Assembly (NCBI GenBank): GCA_022508985.1
Contig: JAFLUA010000002.1
Location: 1-64,000, forward strand
Direction: 5' to 3'
Source of the DNA: Muribaculaceae bacterium
GTDB lineage: Bacteria; Bacteroidota; Bacteroidia; Bacteroidales; Muribaculaceae
Length of the DNA stretch: 64,000 nucleotides
The notes beneath the pieces are model-generated. The model searched no databases. It saw only the letters and a program-made list of their open reading frames with translations, and was not told where the DNA came from. Position numbers and translations under genes: made by a program. Positions 9,091-18,600 of this stretch are shown piece after piece. Positions within the stretch are counted from its first letter, which is position 1. Each line of letters opens with the position of its first letter.

Positions 9091-9412
9091 CGAGGTTTCC
9101 TACATTGGAGTTGTCTAAAATGTCGACTAATTCTTCAGAATACTGATTCGTGGAAAATTGAAAGTTATAAGATTAATTATGCGAAGTTAGCAATAATTTG
9201 GGGAATTGACTAACAGAGTGATAAGTAATGAGAATAACATCCACAATTGAAGGGAGTGGAACATGTTTCGAGGGAGTGGGTTGGGCATGTAAAACTGAAA
9301 CTTATATCAACCCCTGACTTCTTAACCATTGAATAGATATCGGTTTCCCTGGTTCTGGAATCCAAAATCTCATCTCATATAACCTATCCAAATCTCTTAA
9401 AATTGGTTCTAG

Positions 9413-9433
9413 AACTATACGGTCAGGTCCACC
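9413..9433. repeat. att-like 21-bp repeat, middle copy
   Basis: AACTATACGGTCAG then GTCCACC. It matches 11106-11126 with a single mismatch (G/A at the 15th base). Parts of it, CTATAC and TCCACC, also occur at the tRNA-Ala 3' end. Confidence 0.75.
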
Positions 9434-9600
9434 TAAACGGAAACCTCCATTTTTGGTTTCCTTTTTTTGTGCCTTCTCGTTTCCTAATTCATTGTCCTGC
9501 TGACCCTTTACATCAACCAACATGTTAACATGCTTGGTTCGATATGTTTTGCCGTCAAATTCGATTTTTTCAGGAAATATCGAACCAATCAGCTTTATTT
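9428..9600. repeat. Direct repeat copy 2 (about 173 bp)
   Basis: Near-identical partner of 7742-7913, starting at the same TCCACCTAAACGG and ending at the same CAGCTTTATTT. It includes a second copy of the tRNA terminator (9439-9467). Confidence 0.9.
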
Positions 9601-9703
9601 TGATACACACAGGTGCATATTTAATTTATGCAACCATACTGTATCCCATTATGAATTTCACTTAAATAGATAAACAATAATAGGATCTTTAAAGAATTAT
9701 TTA

Positions 9704-9711
9704 TATATTTG
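9704..9711 (+). promoter_or_regulatory. -7 box for the AAA ATPase gene
   Basis: TATATTTG, 61 bases before the ATG at 9773. No TTTG at the expected -33 distance. A large inverted repeat begins one base downstream. Confidence 0.45.
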
Positions 9712-9712
9712 C

Positions 9713-9751
9713 ATTTTCAAAATAGTCGCCACTTGCGACCGTTTTGAAAAT
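9713..9751 (+). promoter_or_regulatory. 39-base inverted repeat in the leader of the ATPase gene
   Basis: ATTTTCAAAA (9713-9722) pairs with TTTTGAAAAT (9742-9751), and inside it GTCGC (9725-9729) pairs with GCGAC (9735-9739), with a 5-base loop. It lies right at the expected transcription start. It could be an RNA hairpin in the leader or a DNA operator. It is not followed by a T run. Confidence 0.55.
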
Positions 9752-9772
9752 AGAATAACTATTTTTTAAGTT

Positions 9773-11086
9773 ATGATAATAGAAAGACCTTCATATATTG
9801 ATAAGCTTCTTGCCAAACGATGGAATGGCAAAGTGAAGATTATTACTGGATTACGTCGATGCGGTAAATCGTTTCTGCTCTCTACACTTTACAAGAAGAG
9901 ATTATTAGAAGATGGAGTGGTTGAAGACCAATTCATTGAAATAGCTCTTGACAGAAAATCCGGAATACAATATCGTAATCCGAATCTTCTCTTTGACTAT
10001 ATTATCGAAAAGTGTGAAGATATAAGCAGAAAATACTATGTCTTTATAGATGAGATTCAGCTCTCATTCAAAGTAAAGAACAGTGATATTGACGAGTCGA
10101 CTGTTCCGGAAGAAGAAAGAGATGCCCTTTACACCACCTTTTATGACGTGCTTAACGATTTGATTGCTCGTCCTAATTTAGATGTGTATGTAACCGGCTC
10201 TAATTCCAAAATGCTCTCAAAAGATATAGTAACCAATTTCAGAGACAGAGGTTCCGAAATAAAGGTTTATCCATTATCCTTTGCAGAATATTTGTCAGTT
10301 ACTGATCTGGATAAAGTTGATGCTTTCGAGGAATATATCACTTATGGGGGTATGCCACTTGCCGTTCTCGAAAACGACGAAAGCGAAAAGAGAAAATATC
10401 TTGCGGACTTATTTACGACTGTATATTTCAAAGACCTTGTGGAACGATACAAAATAAAAGACGTTGAGGTGTTGGGAGCCCTGACTGATGCACTTTGTTC
10501 CGCTATCGGTTCTCTTACCAACCCAAACAGGCTTGCAAATACTGCATCTTCGTTGATTGATAAAAATGTTACACGTCCTACAATTCAGAAATTTATCGGT
10601 TATCTTGAAGATGCTTATTTGTTTGAAAGTGCAAAACGTTGGGATGTAAAAGGCCGCAAATACTTCGACACCATACAGAAGTATTATCCAACGGACGTGG
10701 GCTTACGGAATGCCCGGCTTAATTTCCGTCAGCAGGAACGCTCACATCTTATGGAAAATATAATCTATAATGAGTTAATCAGACGCGGATATTCTGTGGA
10801 TGTTGGAATAGTCGAAATAACTCAGACTGTAGAAGGCGTAAAGCACCAGTCTCAATATGAAATTGATTTCATTGTCAATATGGGCAACAATAAGGCCTAC
10901 ATCCAATCGGCACTCAATGTCGACACACCAGAAAAGAAAGCGCAGGAAACGATGTCCTTGCGCAATACCGGAGACTTCTATCGCAGAATCGTCATTGTTG
11001 ACGGCAACCGCAAACCGTGGGTCGACGATGGAATAACCTACATCGGAGTCATCCCATTCCTATTAGATGATAAAGTAATAGTTTAA
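9773..11086 (+). CDS. AAA-family ATPase with DUF4143 C-terminal domain
   Basis: A cytoplasmic ATPase of 437 residues in the widespread AAA/DUF4143 family, which is common in bacteria and archaea and of unclear function. Walker A is GLRRCGKS (residues 26-33), and Walker B is YYVFIDEIQ (88-96), followed by YVTGSNSKMLS as the sensor region. The motifs FAEYL and YGGMPLAVLE mark the linker. The C-terminal DUF4143 half, about 205-400, has YPTDVGLRNARLNF and YNELIRRGYSVDVG, with EIDFIV in a nuclease-like strand. The hydrophilic ends show no signal or membrane segment. It is the sole gene of module B in the tRNA island and is AT-rich. A strong inverted repeat lies in its leader, and a second small stem (ATAACT / AGTTAT) overlaps its ATG, so translation or transcription may be controlled there. 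Confidence 0.85.
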   Translation: MIIERPSYIDKLLAKRWNGKVKIITGLRRCGKSFLLSTLYKKRLLEDGVVEDQFIEIALDRKSGIQYRNPNLLFDYIIEKCEDISRKYYVFIDEIQLSFKVKNSDIDESTVPEEERDALYTTFYDVLNDLIARPNLDVYVTGSNSKMLSKDIVTNFRDRGSEIKVYPLSFAEYLSVTDLDKVDAFEEYITYGGMPLAVLENDESEKRKYLADLFTTVYFKDLVERYKIKDVEVLGALTDALCSAIGSLTNPNRLANTASSLIDKNVTRPTIQKFIGYLEDAYLFESAKRWDVKGRKYFDTIQKYYPTDVGLRNARLNFRQQERSHLMENIIYNELIRRGYSVDVGIVEITQTVEGVKHQSQYEIDFIVNMGNNKAYIQSALNVDTPEKKAQETMSLRNTGDFYRRIVIVDGNRKPWVDDGITYIGVIPFLLDDKVIV

Positions 11087-11105
11087 ATAATTAAAATTGG
11101 TATAT

Positions 11106-11126
11106 AACTATACGGTCAGATCCACC
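11106..11126. repeat. att-like 21-bp repeat, right copy
   Basis: AACTATACGGTCAG then ATCCACC, one mismatch from 9413-9433. To its right normal chromosomal composition resumes and tcdA follows, so this is the probable right end of the island. Confidence 0.7.
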
Positions 11127-11213
11127 GATGGCAAATTTGAGGCACTTCTCAAGTTCGCTTTTTATTTGTTTGTTTGGAAATGTATTACAAAAGCCCTGTC
11201 GGCGGCATACAAA

Positions 11214-12011
11214 CTACCCCACGATGTCTTTTATTATGAGGCCTCCTAAAATGATGCCAAACATCGACGTTATATGCATCAACGAGCCGTTAATCTGAGC
11301 CTTTGAGCTGCACCACTCATGGTTGAGAAGGGCAGCATCGCCGGGCCCGTCGACAGCCTTCGGGCACATACAATGGTCGGTGCCGCAGGCCTCGTTACGT
11401 CCTTTGTTTTCAAGTAGTTCGTCGCTATATACACACAGAAATTTCTTAGCAGGGAAACGCTTGGAGCGCTTAAACCTGTTTCGCAAGGCTCGTGCCAAAG
11501 GACAACCCGACACCGACCAAAACTCCCCTACCTTCACACGCGTGGGATCGAGTTTTAGGGCCGCACCCATCGACGAGTAAAATTTAGCCTTGGTGCGCGT
11601 GGCCATCTCTATTAACAAAGCCTTATCTTTTAGCGAGTCGATACAATCAACAATATAATCGTAGTCGCCAATATGGAATTCTTCGGCAGTGTCGGCGCTA
11701 AAAATTTGCTGACGGGCAACAATCTCGGCCTTAGGATTGATGCGCAACAACATCTCCTTCAGCGCCTCGACCTTAACCTTACCCACCGTTGACAAATTAG
11801 CCATCATCTGACGGTTGATGTTGGTGATGCAGACACGATCGCTATCGACGATAGTAAGATACTTTACTCCCGAGCGCACCAACGATTCGGCACACCAAGA
11901 GCCCACACCTCCTACGCCGAAAACTATTATCTTAGCTTCCGACAGACGCGACATTGCCTCTTCGCCCAGCAATAAGCGCGTACGATTAAAAACAGCGCTC
12001 TCTATTCCCAT
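11214..12011 (-). CDS. tcdA: tRNA threonylcarbamoyladenosine dehydratase (ThiF/E1-like)
   Basis: An ATP-dependent enzyme that cyclises t6A37 in tRNA to ct6A (TcdA, formerly CsdL/YgdL). It has 265 residues when started at the ATG at 12011 (MGIESAVFNRTRLLLGEEAM), which matches the family N-terminus. The longer upstream frame is unlike any E1 protein. The nucleotide-binding motif IIVFGVGGVGSWCAESLVRS is at about residues 25-45, with INRQMMANLSTVG and DYDYIVDCIDSLKDK following, all typical of the family. The late region has several Cys residues (CGTDHCMCPK), as in zinc-binding members. It stands alone, just right of the tRNA island. Confidence 0.93.
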   Translation of the reverse strand: MGIESAVFNRTRLLLGEEAMSRLSEAKIIVFGVGGVGSWCAESLVRSGVKYLTIVDSDRVCITNINRQMMANLSTVGKVKVEALKEMLLRINPKAEIVARQQIFSADTAEEFHIGDYDYIVDCIDSLKDKALLIEMATRTKAKFYSSMGAALKLDPTRVKVGEFWSVSGCPLARALRNRFKRSKRFPAKKFLCVYSDELLENKGRNEACGTDHCMCPKAVDGPGDAALLNHEWCSSKAQINGSLMHITSMFGIILGGLIIKDIVG

Positions 12012-12349
12012 GATTGTTAATTGCAGCGCAAAAATACAAAAAACAATGGGCCGCCACAAACTATTTTTTGATTCAAAAAGAGAAACGAGCTCCATTATAG
12101 CACCGAACCCCGACAAAAAATGGCCGTAGCCGTCATTTTGCCATACTTACTCACTAATTTGTTAAACATAGGTTAAAATCCTGCCTTTTAGACACATTAT
12201 TTGATAAAAAATTCTTATATTTGCGAGCAAATTGTCCAACTCAGACAGCGAGAAGACCAACGTATGTTACACAAAAGCGCTTAATCTTCGACATTTTGTC
12301 AACGATTGTCTTGCACTAATTAAAAATATTAACCTATTAACATATTATT
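12012..12349. other. Divergent intergenic region of 338 bases
   Basis: Between tcdA and the first T9SS-type protein gene. The only clear element is a TATATTTG box at 12216-12223 on the plus strand, which implies an untranslated leader of roughly 120 bases. I see no strong hairpin or riboswitch core in the leader. Confidence 0.5.
12216..12223 (+). promoter_or_regulatory. -7 box for the surface-protein operon
   Basis: TATATTTG. A TTTG at 12200-12203 is too close (12 bases) to be its -33 partner, so only the -7 element is supported. Confidence 0.45.
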
Positions 12350-15300
12350 ATGACAAAAGTTTACTTGAAACGCGGATTGTGGTCGGCGATGCTGTTTATT
12401 GCATGCGCAGCCACAGCACAGACCACTCTGCTTCAGGAGAATTTCAACAACGCCTGGCCACCCGAAGGCTGGACTGTTGTAGATTCCGACTTGGCCGGTG
12501 CCGTTAATCACTGGGAACAGTATACCGACACCCGCACCATGGTAACGTCGGCTCACGTTAAGTCAGGCGATTACAGCGCCTCCGAACCGGCAAAAGAAGA
12601 GATTCTTATATCTCCGGAGGTAACTCTCGATGGCTACTACGACCTCAACTTCTCATGGGAAGGCGCCACAGCAGCATCGATTGGCAAATTACCCAACGCC
12701 CAATACGACTTCCAAGTGCGCATACGCGTAGTCGGCAGCGACGATTGGACCACCATCTTCTCGTTCCTCGACGAAGATATGGTGCGCAACGCAGGCCTGG
12801 CCTATCCGTGGTCGTCGTGGGTATATAACCCCTCTTCGATTAACCTCACCGATTGGGAAGGCAAAACAGTGCAATTCGCTTTTGTACATTGCCTCCTCAT
12901 AGGCGGGCCGGGTAACGGCAACGATATATGGCTCGACGACGTGAGCGTCGTTGGCTCAAAACAGATTACGGGCCCCGTTGCCGAAGTAAACCCCGAAAGC
13001 TACGTATTCCCGACAACCTTTATCGGGGGCAAGAAATACTCCGAGACTTTCACCTTGAAGAACACCGGCAAAGACATTCTCACTGTTAGCGGCGTTCAAG
13101 GCCTCGACAACACCGATTTCGGCACTACAATCGACACCGAAGCCGTATCGCTCAAGACAGGCGACACCTACAGCTTCCAATTCTGGTATGCTCCCAGCGT
13201 CGAAGGCGCGGCACGCGCTACCGCCACTATCGTTACTAACGGTGGCGAGGTAAGTGTCGAGCTATCAGGCTCGAAACGACTCGTGCCCGACGACGGCATG
13301 TATGAAGGCTTCGAGAATGAGACCTTCCCGCCCGTTGGCTGGTCGGTAGTAGGCTCCGGATGGTATCGCTACGGCTTTGGCCTCACCGGCGACGGCTCGG
13401 CAGTGTGCGGATTCCCCGAAAACGCATCGCTCATAAGCCCGCGTCTCGATTTCTCCGGCGGTGATGTGCAACCGCTCCAGTTCTCCTATTTTGAGAGCTT
13501 TGAGCCCACCGACGACGACTCCTCGGCTCCGGCCAACTACTTCGTTGTGTCGCTCTCTACCGATGGCGCAAAGACATGGACAGAAGTATTCAACAGCGAA
13601 AACTATGAGGTAAACGCCGAGCACCGCATTGTACTCGAGCTCGACGGCAAGGGTAGCGACAATTGCTATGTGCGCTTCTACAGCTACATACCCAACTTCT
13701 CTATGAGCAACTTCGACGAAGTACCCGACTACTCTCTCGTATTTGTCGACGACGTTATCCTCCCCAACCTCTATGGCCGCGATATGCCGCCGGCAAGCTC
13801 TACGCCTATCAGCCCGGCAAACGGCGCCAAAAACGTTTATCATAAAAACCTTGTACTCGAATGGACTGGCGAACTGTTCGCCACTAACTATAAGCTCTAT
13901 CTTGGCAAGTCGGCTACCGACTTCGAGTTAATCAACGGCCAAGACTTGGGCCTTGCAACGAGCTATACCGTTCCGCGCCTCGAGTACTCAACGACATATT
14001 ATTGGAAAGTTGTGGCATGCAACGGCACTATTGAAAACACCGAAGCGCCCACATGGAGTTTCACCGTGCTCGACGACCAAAGCGTCTCTACCCTGCCCTA
14101 CGGCGAGAACTTCGACGAAGGTTTCTCTCTGGGCTGGAACATAGTGAAAGACGGCTCTACAAAATGGGAGCTCTCCAACGTACAGGCCTACGGTGGCAAG
14201 GGTCATTCTGCTATGGCCAGCGGCTACCAGGAAGGCACTACTGCTATCCTCGAGACACCCGAAATCAACATACCGGCCGGCACAGAAGCCCTCGTATCGT
14301 TCGTTTGGGGTAACAGCGCGCCTGTAGGTCTTATCGTAGACGAGACAGGACAACGTGTCAACAACACCACCGAGCCCGGCAATCAGTGCTGCATCTTCTT
14401 CGACATCGAGGTTGACGGCCAATGGAAAAACCTGGCCATGCTTCACGAAGAAGGCGAAACAAAATATTGGTATCGCGAAAGCTTCTCTCTCAAAGAATAT
14501 GCGGGCAAGGCCGTAGCATTCCGTTGGAGATATGAAGTTTACAACTACATGGCGGCAGCGGCGTCGCTCGACAACTTCCTTGTAGAAGCCGTATCCGACG
14601 ACAAAGCCATGATAGCATTCAGCATGGAAGAGTGGAATGCCGGTTATGTAAACAACGGCAAATCGGTTACATCGCGCAACCCGATACTCCTCTCTAACAT
14701 CGGCCTTGAAACACTCAAAATCAAGACCGTAGAATTCGGCGAAGCCAACTACAGCACCACCCTCACAGCAGGCACCGAGATAGCATCTAACCGCTCTGTT
14801 TCCTTCGCCATAACGTATAGCGCAGGCACAGTGGCAGGCGAAGTTGCCGACGAAATGCTCGTAACATTCGACAACGGTCTCACCGCGGCATTCCCCGTTA
14901 AGGCTACAACCCTGGCTAACGACGTATTCTACTACGACTTCGAAGCCGACGAACACGCTTCTACCGAGCCTAACGAATTCACCACAATCGACCGCGACGG
15001 CTACGCCACCGTGATGCCCGTGCTCATCTACTATCCCAAGCGCGGCGCTCCCTACGCATTTATCGTGCTCAACTGCACGGGCGAATATGCCGATTGGCGC
15101 AACGTATATCCGCATAGCGGCGAACAAGTCTTGGCAGCGATGGCCGAATCGACAGGCACATTTGAAACCGACGATTGGATTATATCGCCACAGCTCACAG
15201 CCACAGCCGAAAGTAACTTCCGCTTCTACGCCAAGTGCTACGGCGATGCCAGCCAAGTGTTCTCGCAGAGCAAGATTGAAGTTCTCGTATCAACCACCGA

Positions 15301-15655
15301 CAAAGCACCTGCAAGCTTCGAGACTGTGCTCAACAGCCAGAAGTTGCCATGGGGCGGCGCCGAAGGTATATGGACGGAATACAACGTCGACCTGAGCAAA
15401 TATGCCGGTCAGAACATATATGTAGCAGTGCATCACACTGCCGACAGAGACGGCTTCGTATCGTTCTTCGACGATTTCTGGTTTGAACACTTCTCGGCAA
15501 AAGAAAGCGGTGTTGAAAACGTATTGGCAGTGCCCGCCAACGGCGACGTTGAATTGTTCAATCTCAACGGCATACGCGTAAACTACGAAAACGCTACACC
15601 GGGCATCTATATCCGTCGTGCCAACGGTAAAACAGAAAAAATAATTATAAAATGA
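12350..15655 (+). CDS. Large T9SS-type surface protein with choice-of-anchor J and Ig-like domains (paralogue 1)
   Basis: An exported protein of 1101 residues. A signal peptide ends near residue 23 (IACAATAQT). The repeated architecture is: a jelly-roll or MAM-like 'choice-of-anchor J' domain (about 24-203); an Ig-like domain (205-305, FPTTFIGGKKYSETFTLKN); a second J domain (310-475, GFENETFPPVGWSV); a fibronectin III-like domain (480-575, ATSYTVPRLEYSTTYYWKVV); a third jelly-roll (580-755); an Ig-like domain (757-860); a fourth J domain (861-1045, DDWIISPQLTATAES); and a C-terminal tail FNLNGIRV...GIYIRRANGKTEKIIIK. The tail fits a T9SS sorting domain, so the protein probably reaches the surface. 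It has no recognisable catalytic domain and may act in adhesion, in binding glycan or protein, or as a scaffold. Its stop overlaps the start of the next paralogue by 4 bases. Confidence 0.82.
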   Translation: MTKVYLKRGLWSAMLFIACAATAQTTLLQENFNNAWPPEGWTVVDSDLAGAVNHWEQYTDTRTMVTSAHVKSGDYSASEPAKEEILISPEVTLDGYYDLNFSWEGATAASIGKLPNAQYDFQVRIRVVGSDDWTTIFSFLDEDMVRNAGLAYPWSSWVYNPSSINLTDWEGKTVQFAFVHCLLIGGPGNGNDIWLDDVSVVGSKQITGPVAEVNPESYVFPTTFIGGKKYSETFTLKNTGKDILTVSGVQGLDNTDFGTTIDTEAVSLKTGDTYSFQFWYAPSVEGAARATATIVTNGGEVSVELSGSKRLVPDDGMYEGFENETFPPVGWSVVGSGWYRYGFGLTGDGSAVCGFPENASLISPRLDFSGGDVQPLQFSYFESFEPTDDDSSAPANYFVVSLSTDGAKTWTEVFNSENYEVNAEHRIVLELDGKGSDNCYVRFYSYIPNFSMSNFDEVPDYSLVFVDDVILPNLYGRDMPPASSTPISPANGAKNVYHKNLVLEWTGELFATNYKLYLGKSATDFELINGQDLGLATSYTVPRLEYSTTYYWKVVACNGTIENTEAPTWSFTVLDDQSVSTLPYGENFDEGFSLGWNIVKDGSTKWELSNVQAYGGKGHSAMASGYQEGTTAILETPEINIPAGTEALVSFVWGNSAPVGLIVDETGQRVNNTTEPGNQCCIFFDIEVDGQWKNLAMLHEEGETKYWYRESFSLKEYAGKAVAFRWRYEVYNYMAAAASLDNFLVEAVSDDKAMIAFSMEEWNAGYVNNGKSVTSRNPILLSNIGLETLKIKTVEFGEANYSTTLTAGTEIASNRSVSFAITYSAGTVAGEVADEMLVTFDNGLTAAFPVKATTLANDVFYYDFEADEHASTEPNEFTTIDRDGYATVMPVLIYYPKRGAPYAFIVLNCTGEYADWRNVYPHSGEQVLAAMAESTGTFETDDWIISPQLTATAESNFRFYAKCYGDASQVFSQSKIEVLVSTTDKAPASFETVLNSQKLPWGGAEGIWTEYNVDLSKYAGQNIYVAVHHTADRDGFVSFFDDFWFEHFSAKESGVENVLAVPANGDVELFNLNGIRVNYENATPGIYIRRANGKTEKIIIK

Positions 15656-18600
15656 AACGGCATATTATAATAGGTCTTTTGACCGGAGCTATAACGATGG
15701 GAGCGGCGACCATGAGCGCCGCCCCGCTCCTATCGGACGACTTTGACAGCTACACCACCAGCGACGATATCGGCGATTGGCGTGTAGAAGATCCCTCAGG
15801 CTCGGGCAAGACATGGAAATCGACTTCGGGCATCTCCGGCAAACGCTCTATGCAGGGCGGCAGCACCGATTTCAACGGCGACAACAGCTACGACGTTACC
15901 TTAGTGTCGCCGGCACTCACCCTCGAAGCCGGCAAGAGCTATAAGGTAGATTTTATATGGCAGCTGTCGAAAACGGCCGTTATCGAAAACCACTGTAACG
16001 ACCTGCTCGTACAAGTGAGAGAGCTTGGCGGAGAATGGAAAACATTCTTTGCAGCCGACGACAAAGACTTGTGCGAAGCCTCAGGCGTAGCTTATCCCTG
16101 GGGTTTGTCGAGCAACTGGGAAATAAACCACTCTATAGTCGATATATCTGATTTTGCGGGCAAGACCGTAGAAGTAGGCTTCACCTGGCGCAAAAATGAA
16201 TTCGACAAGATGTATGCCAACGTAGCCACCATCGACGACGTTGTCATCGACGAGTACTCACCAGCGACAGGTCCTGTGGGCGAATTGTCGCACTCGACAT
16301 ACCGCTTCCCCACAACATGGGTAGGCACTATATCTAACTCCGAGGCTATAACACTTGCCAACACCGGCAAAGGAAACCTCACCATAAGCAGCATCGAAGG
16401 CCTTGAAGGCAGCGACTTCGTATGTATGCTCGACCCGGCGAAAGTCGACATTGCCGCCAACTACTCTGTCGACTTCAACATACGCTATATACCCACCGTC
16501 GACGGCACCGCTTCGGCCACGATGAAAATCAACATCGAGGGCGGCGAGCCCGTTGAAATAACGCTCAACGGCACAAAACGCATGGTGCCCGATGGCTACA
16601 ACGTTGAAAACTTCGAAGACGGCTTCCCGCCTGTCGGCTGGACCAAGACCGGCAACTGGAATGCTCTTAACTCCAGTTTCTCAGGAGACTGGTGCGTATA
16701 CGTCAACCTCACGATGACCCCTGCCGTACACTACCTCACCTCACCGCGCCTCGACCTCAGCGGCGACGACGAGCATTTCGTGGCCTTTACCTACATCAAC
16801 CAGTTGGCATATACTATGGACGACCTCTACGGCCTCGAAAACTATGTCGACCTCGAGCTATCGACCGATGGCGGTAAAACATGGAAAACAGTGTGGAGCC
16901 TCAACGACTATGCCGAAAATCTCACCCAGGCTCAAATAGGCCTTGGCAGCGACTTAGGCAACAACTGCTACGTGCGTTGGGCGTATTATATACCCGACCT
17001 CGACCCCACCATCTATGACTACGAGTATAGCAATTTCTTCCTCGACGCCGTTGTACTGCCACCGTTCTACGGTGCCGGCGACGCCCCCGTGGCCACAACG
17101 GCTATTTCGCCTAAGAATGGTGCTACCGACGTTATCAATAGCGGCCTCATCCTCTCGTGGGAGGCGGCACAGTTTGCCACGGCTTATAAAGTGAGCGTGG
17201 GCACCACCGCCGATGTCTTCGACCTTGTCGACGGCGTCTCTGTAGAAGATACCAGCTACAACGCACCGCGCTTGGAATACGCCACCACATATTACTGGAA
17301 AGTCGTTCCCTACAACGAAGCCGGCGAAGCTGCCGACAACGATGTATGGAGCTTTACAACGATGGCCGACCAGAGCATTAAGGCATTCCCCTACGTTCAA
17401 GACTTTGAGGAGCCCGACAACCAATTGCCTCTCGGCTGGGGCACCACTGCTATGGGCAGCACCAAGTGGGGCATAAGCAAGATCGGGCCTTTCGACGGCA
17501 AGCAGATAGCTTTTGCCTCGGGCACGACAAGCAACACCGTGGCTACTCTCACTACTCCCGAAATCATACTCCCGGCCGACGACGCCATGATGGTATCGTT
17601 CTACTGGGGCAACAATGCACCGGCAGCTCTCTATATCGACGAGACAGGCAGCGCGCGTAACACCTCGACCAAGCACGACGGCAACGACGCTTGCTACCTC
17701 GAGATAGCAGAGTCGAACGGCGGCGAATGGGAGCAACTCGCAATCATATCGGAAGAATCGCAGTATTGGGTACGCGAAGGCATATCCCTCTCTAAATATG
17801 CCGGCAAGATAGTGCAACTACGCTGGCGCTACGACCTGCAGTATGGCAACGGCCGCCGCGGCATTTCGCTCGACAACATCACCATCGAGAGCGAGGCCTC
17901 AGCAGCACCGGCCTACTTCAACGTGACGGATTTCAACTTCGGCGAAGTAAACGCCAACACCGTGGCGTCGTCGAAAGCTTATGTAACGCTGACCAACGGC
18001 GGTTTGCAGGCTATAAAGGTGAGCAGCATCGACTATAGCGACGACCGCTTCGCATCATCGCTACAGAGCGGCACCACGCTCGAGCCCAATACGGCCCTCG
18101 CCGTTGAACTCACATTCAGCGCCGGCAACGTAGCCGATGAAGTCGACGGCACTATCACCGTTAACTTCGAGGGCGGAAAAGCAGTATCGCTACCCGTTTA
18201 TGCCGCCTCGCTACCTGCCACAACACTCTACTTCGACTTCGAAGACGACGAGCACGGCAGCCTACAACCCGAAGGCCTCTCCACCGTCGACGTTGACAAG
18301 TGCGCCGTCGTTATGTCGAGCGTTATCACCAACTATCCCAACCGCGGCCTGCCTACGGCTTTCATCGTGCTAAATGTTACACGCGACTATGCCGACTGGC
18401 GCAACGTATACCCACACTCGGGCGACCAAGTGCTCGCTGCTTTCCGCACCGCTAACGAGTATATCTCGGCCGACGACTGGATTATATCGCCGCGCATGAA
18501 GGCTACCGCCGACTCGCAGTTCCGCTTCTTCGGTAAGAGCTACGCCACCACCGACGAGTTCAACGACTTCACTCATCACAACTTCGAGGTCTACGTAAGC

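Larger units (their letters stand above)
9302..9610 (-). pseudogene. Recombinase C-terminus remnant, copy 2, read into foreign sequence
   Basis: An open frame of 102 codons. Its first half equals the copy 1 remnant (GSIFPEKIEFDGKTYRTK). Where copy 1 stops at the tRNA end, a length change in the terminator loop lets this frame continue through the att-like repeat into an unrelated tail (DRIVLEPILRDLDRLYE, then GKPISIQWLRSQGLI). The chimeric frame is therefore probably not a real gene, though the tail may be a fragment of one. No good ribosome binding site or promoter precedes it. Confidence 0.5.
9091..9772. other. Stretch without an intact gene inside the island
   Basis: It holds, from left to right: about 210 AT-rich bases where I see nothing; the fused recombinase-remnant frame; the middle att-like repeat; copy 2 of the 172-bp repeat; and the promoter and hairpin leader of the ATPase gene. 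Confidence 0.6.
7746..11126. mobile_element. AT-rich island of two modules integrated at tRNA-Ala
   Basis: The island begins at the tRNA-Ala 3' end and ends at an att-like repeat (11106-11126). A middle repeat at 9413-9433 divides it into two modules of nearly equal length, about 1.69 kb each. Each has one intact gene: a CoiA-like protein and an AAA/DUF4143 ATPase. Base composition is clearly more AT-rich than the neighbours. No intact integrase is present, only C-terminal remnants in the 172-bp repeats, so the island is probably a decayed tandem insertion (inference). Confidence 0.6.

Noticed and set aside
9302-9610. Functional 102-residue gene
   Set aside because: The frame joins a duplicated recombinase remnant to an unrelated tail across the att-like repeat and lacks start signals, so it was listed as a remnant only.
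7741-11130. CRISPR-like interpretation of the repeats near the tRNA
   Set aside because: Only two long copies and two short copies exist, separated by 1.7 kb with genes between, and no short regular spacers. This is att-type structure, not a CRISPR array.
13265-13843. Long open frames on the minus strand under the surface-protein genes (also 13988-15256, 16954-17817 and 22446-23345)
   Set aside because: They are complements of GC-rich coding sequence with regular codon bias. They are Ala/Val/Cys/His/Tyr-rich without any domain, promoter or signal, so they are shadows of the plus-strand genes.
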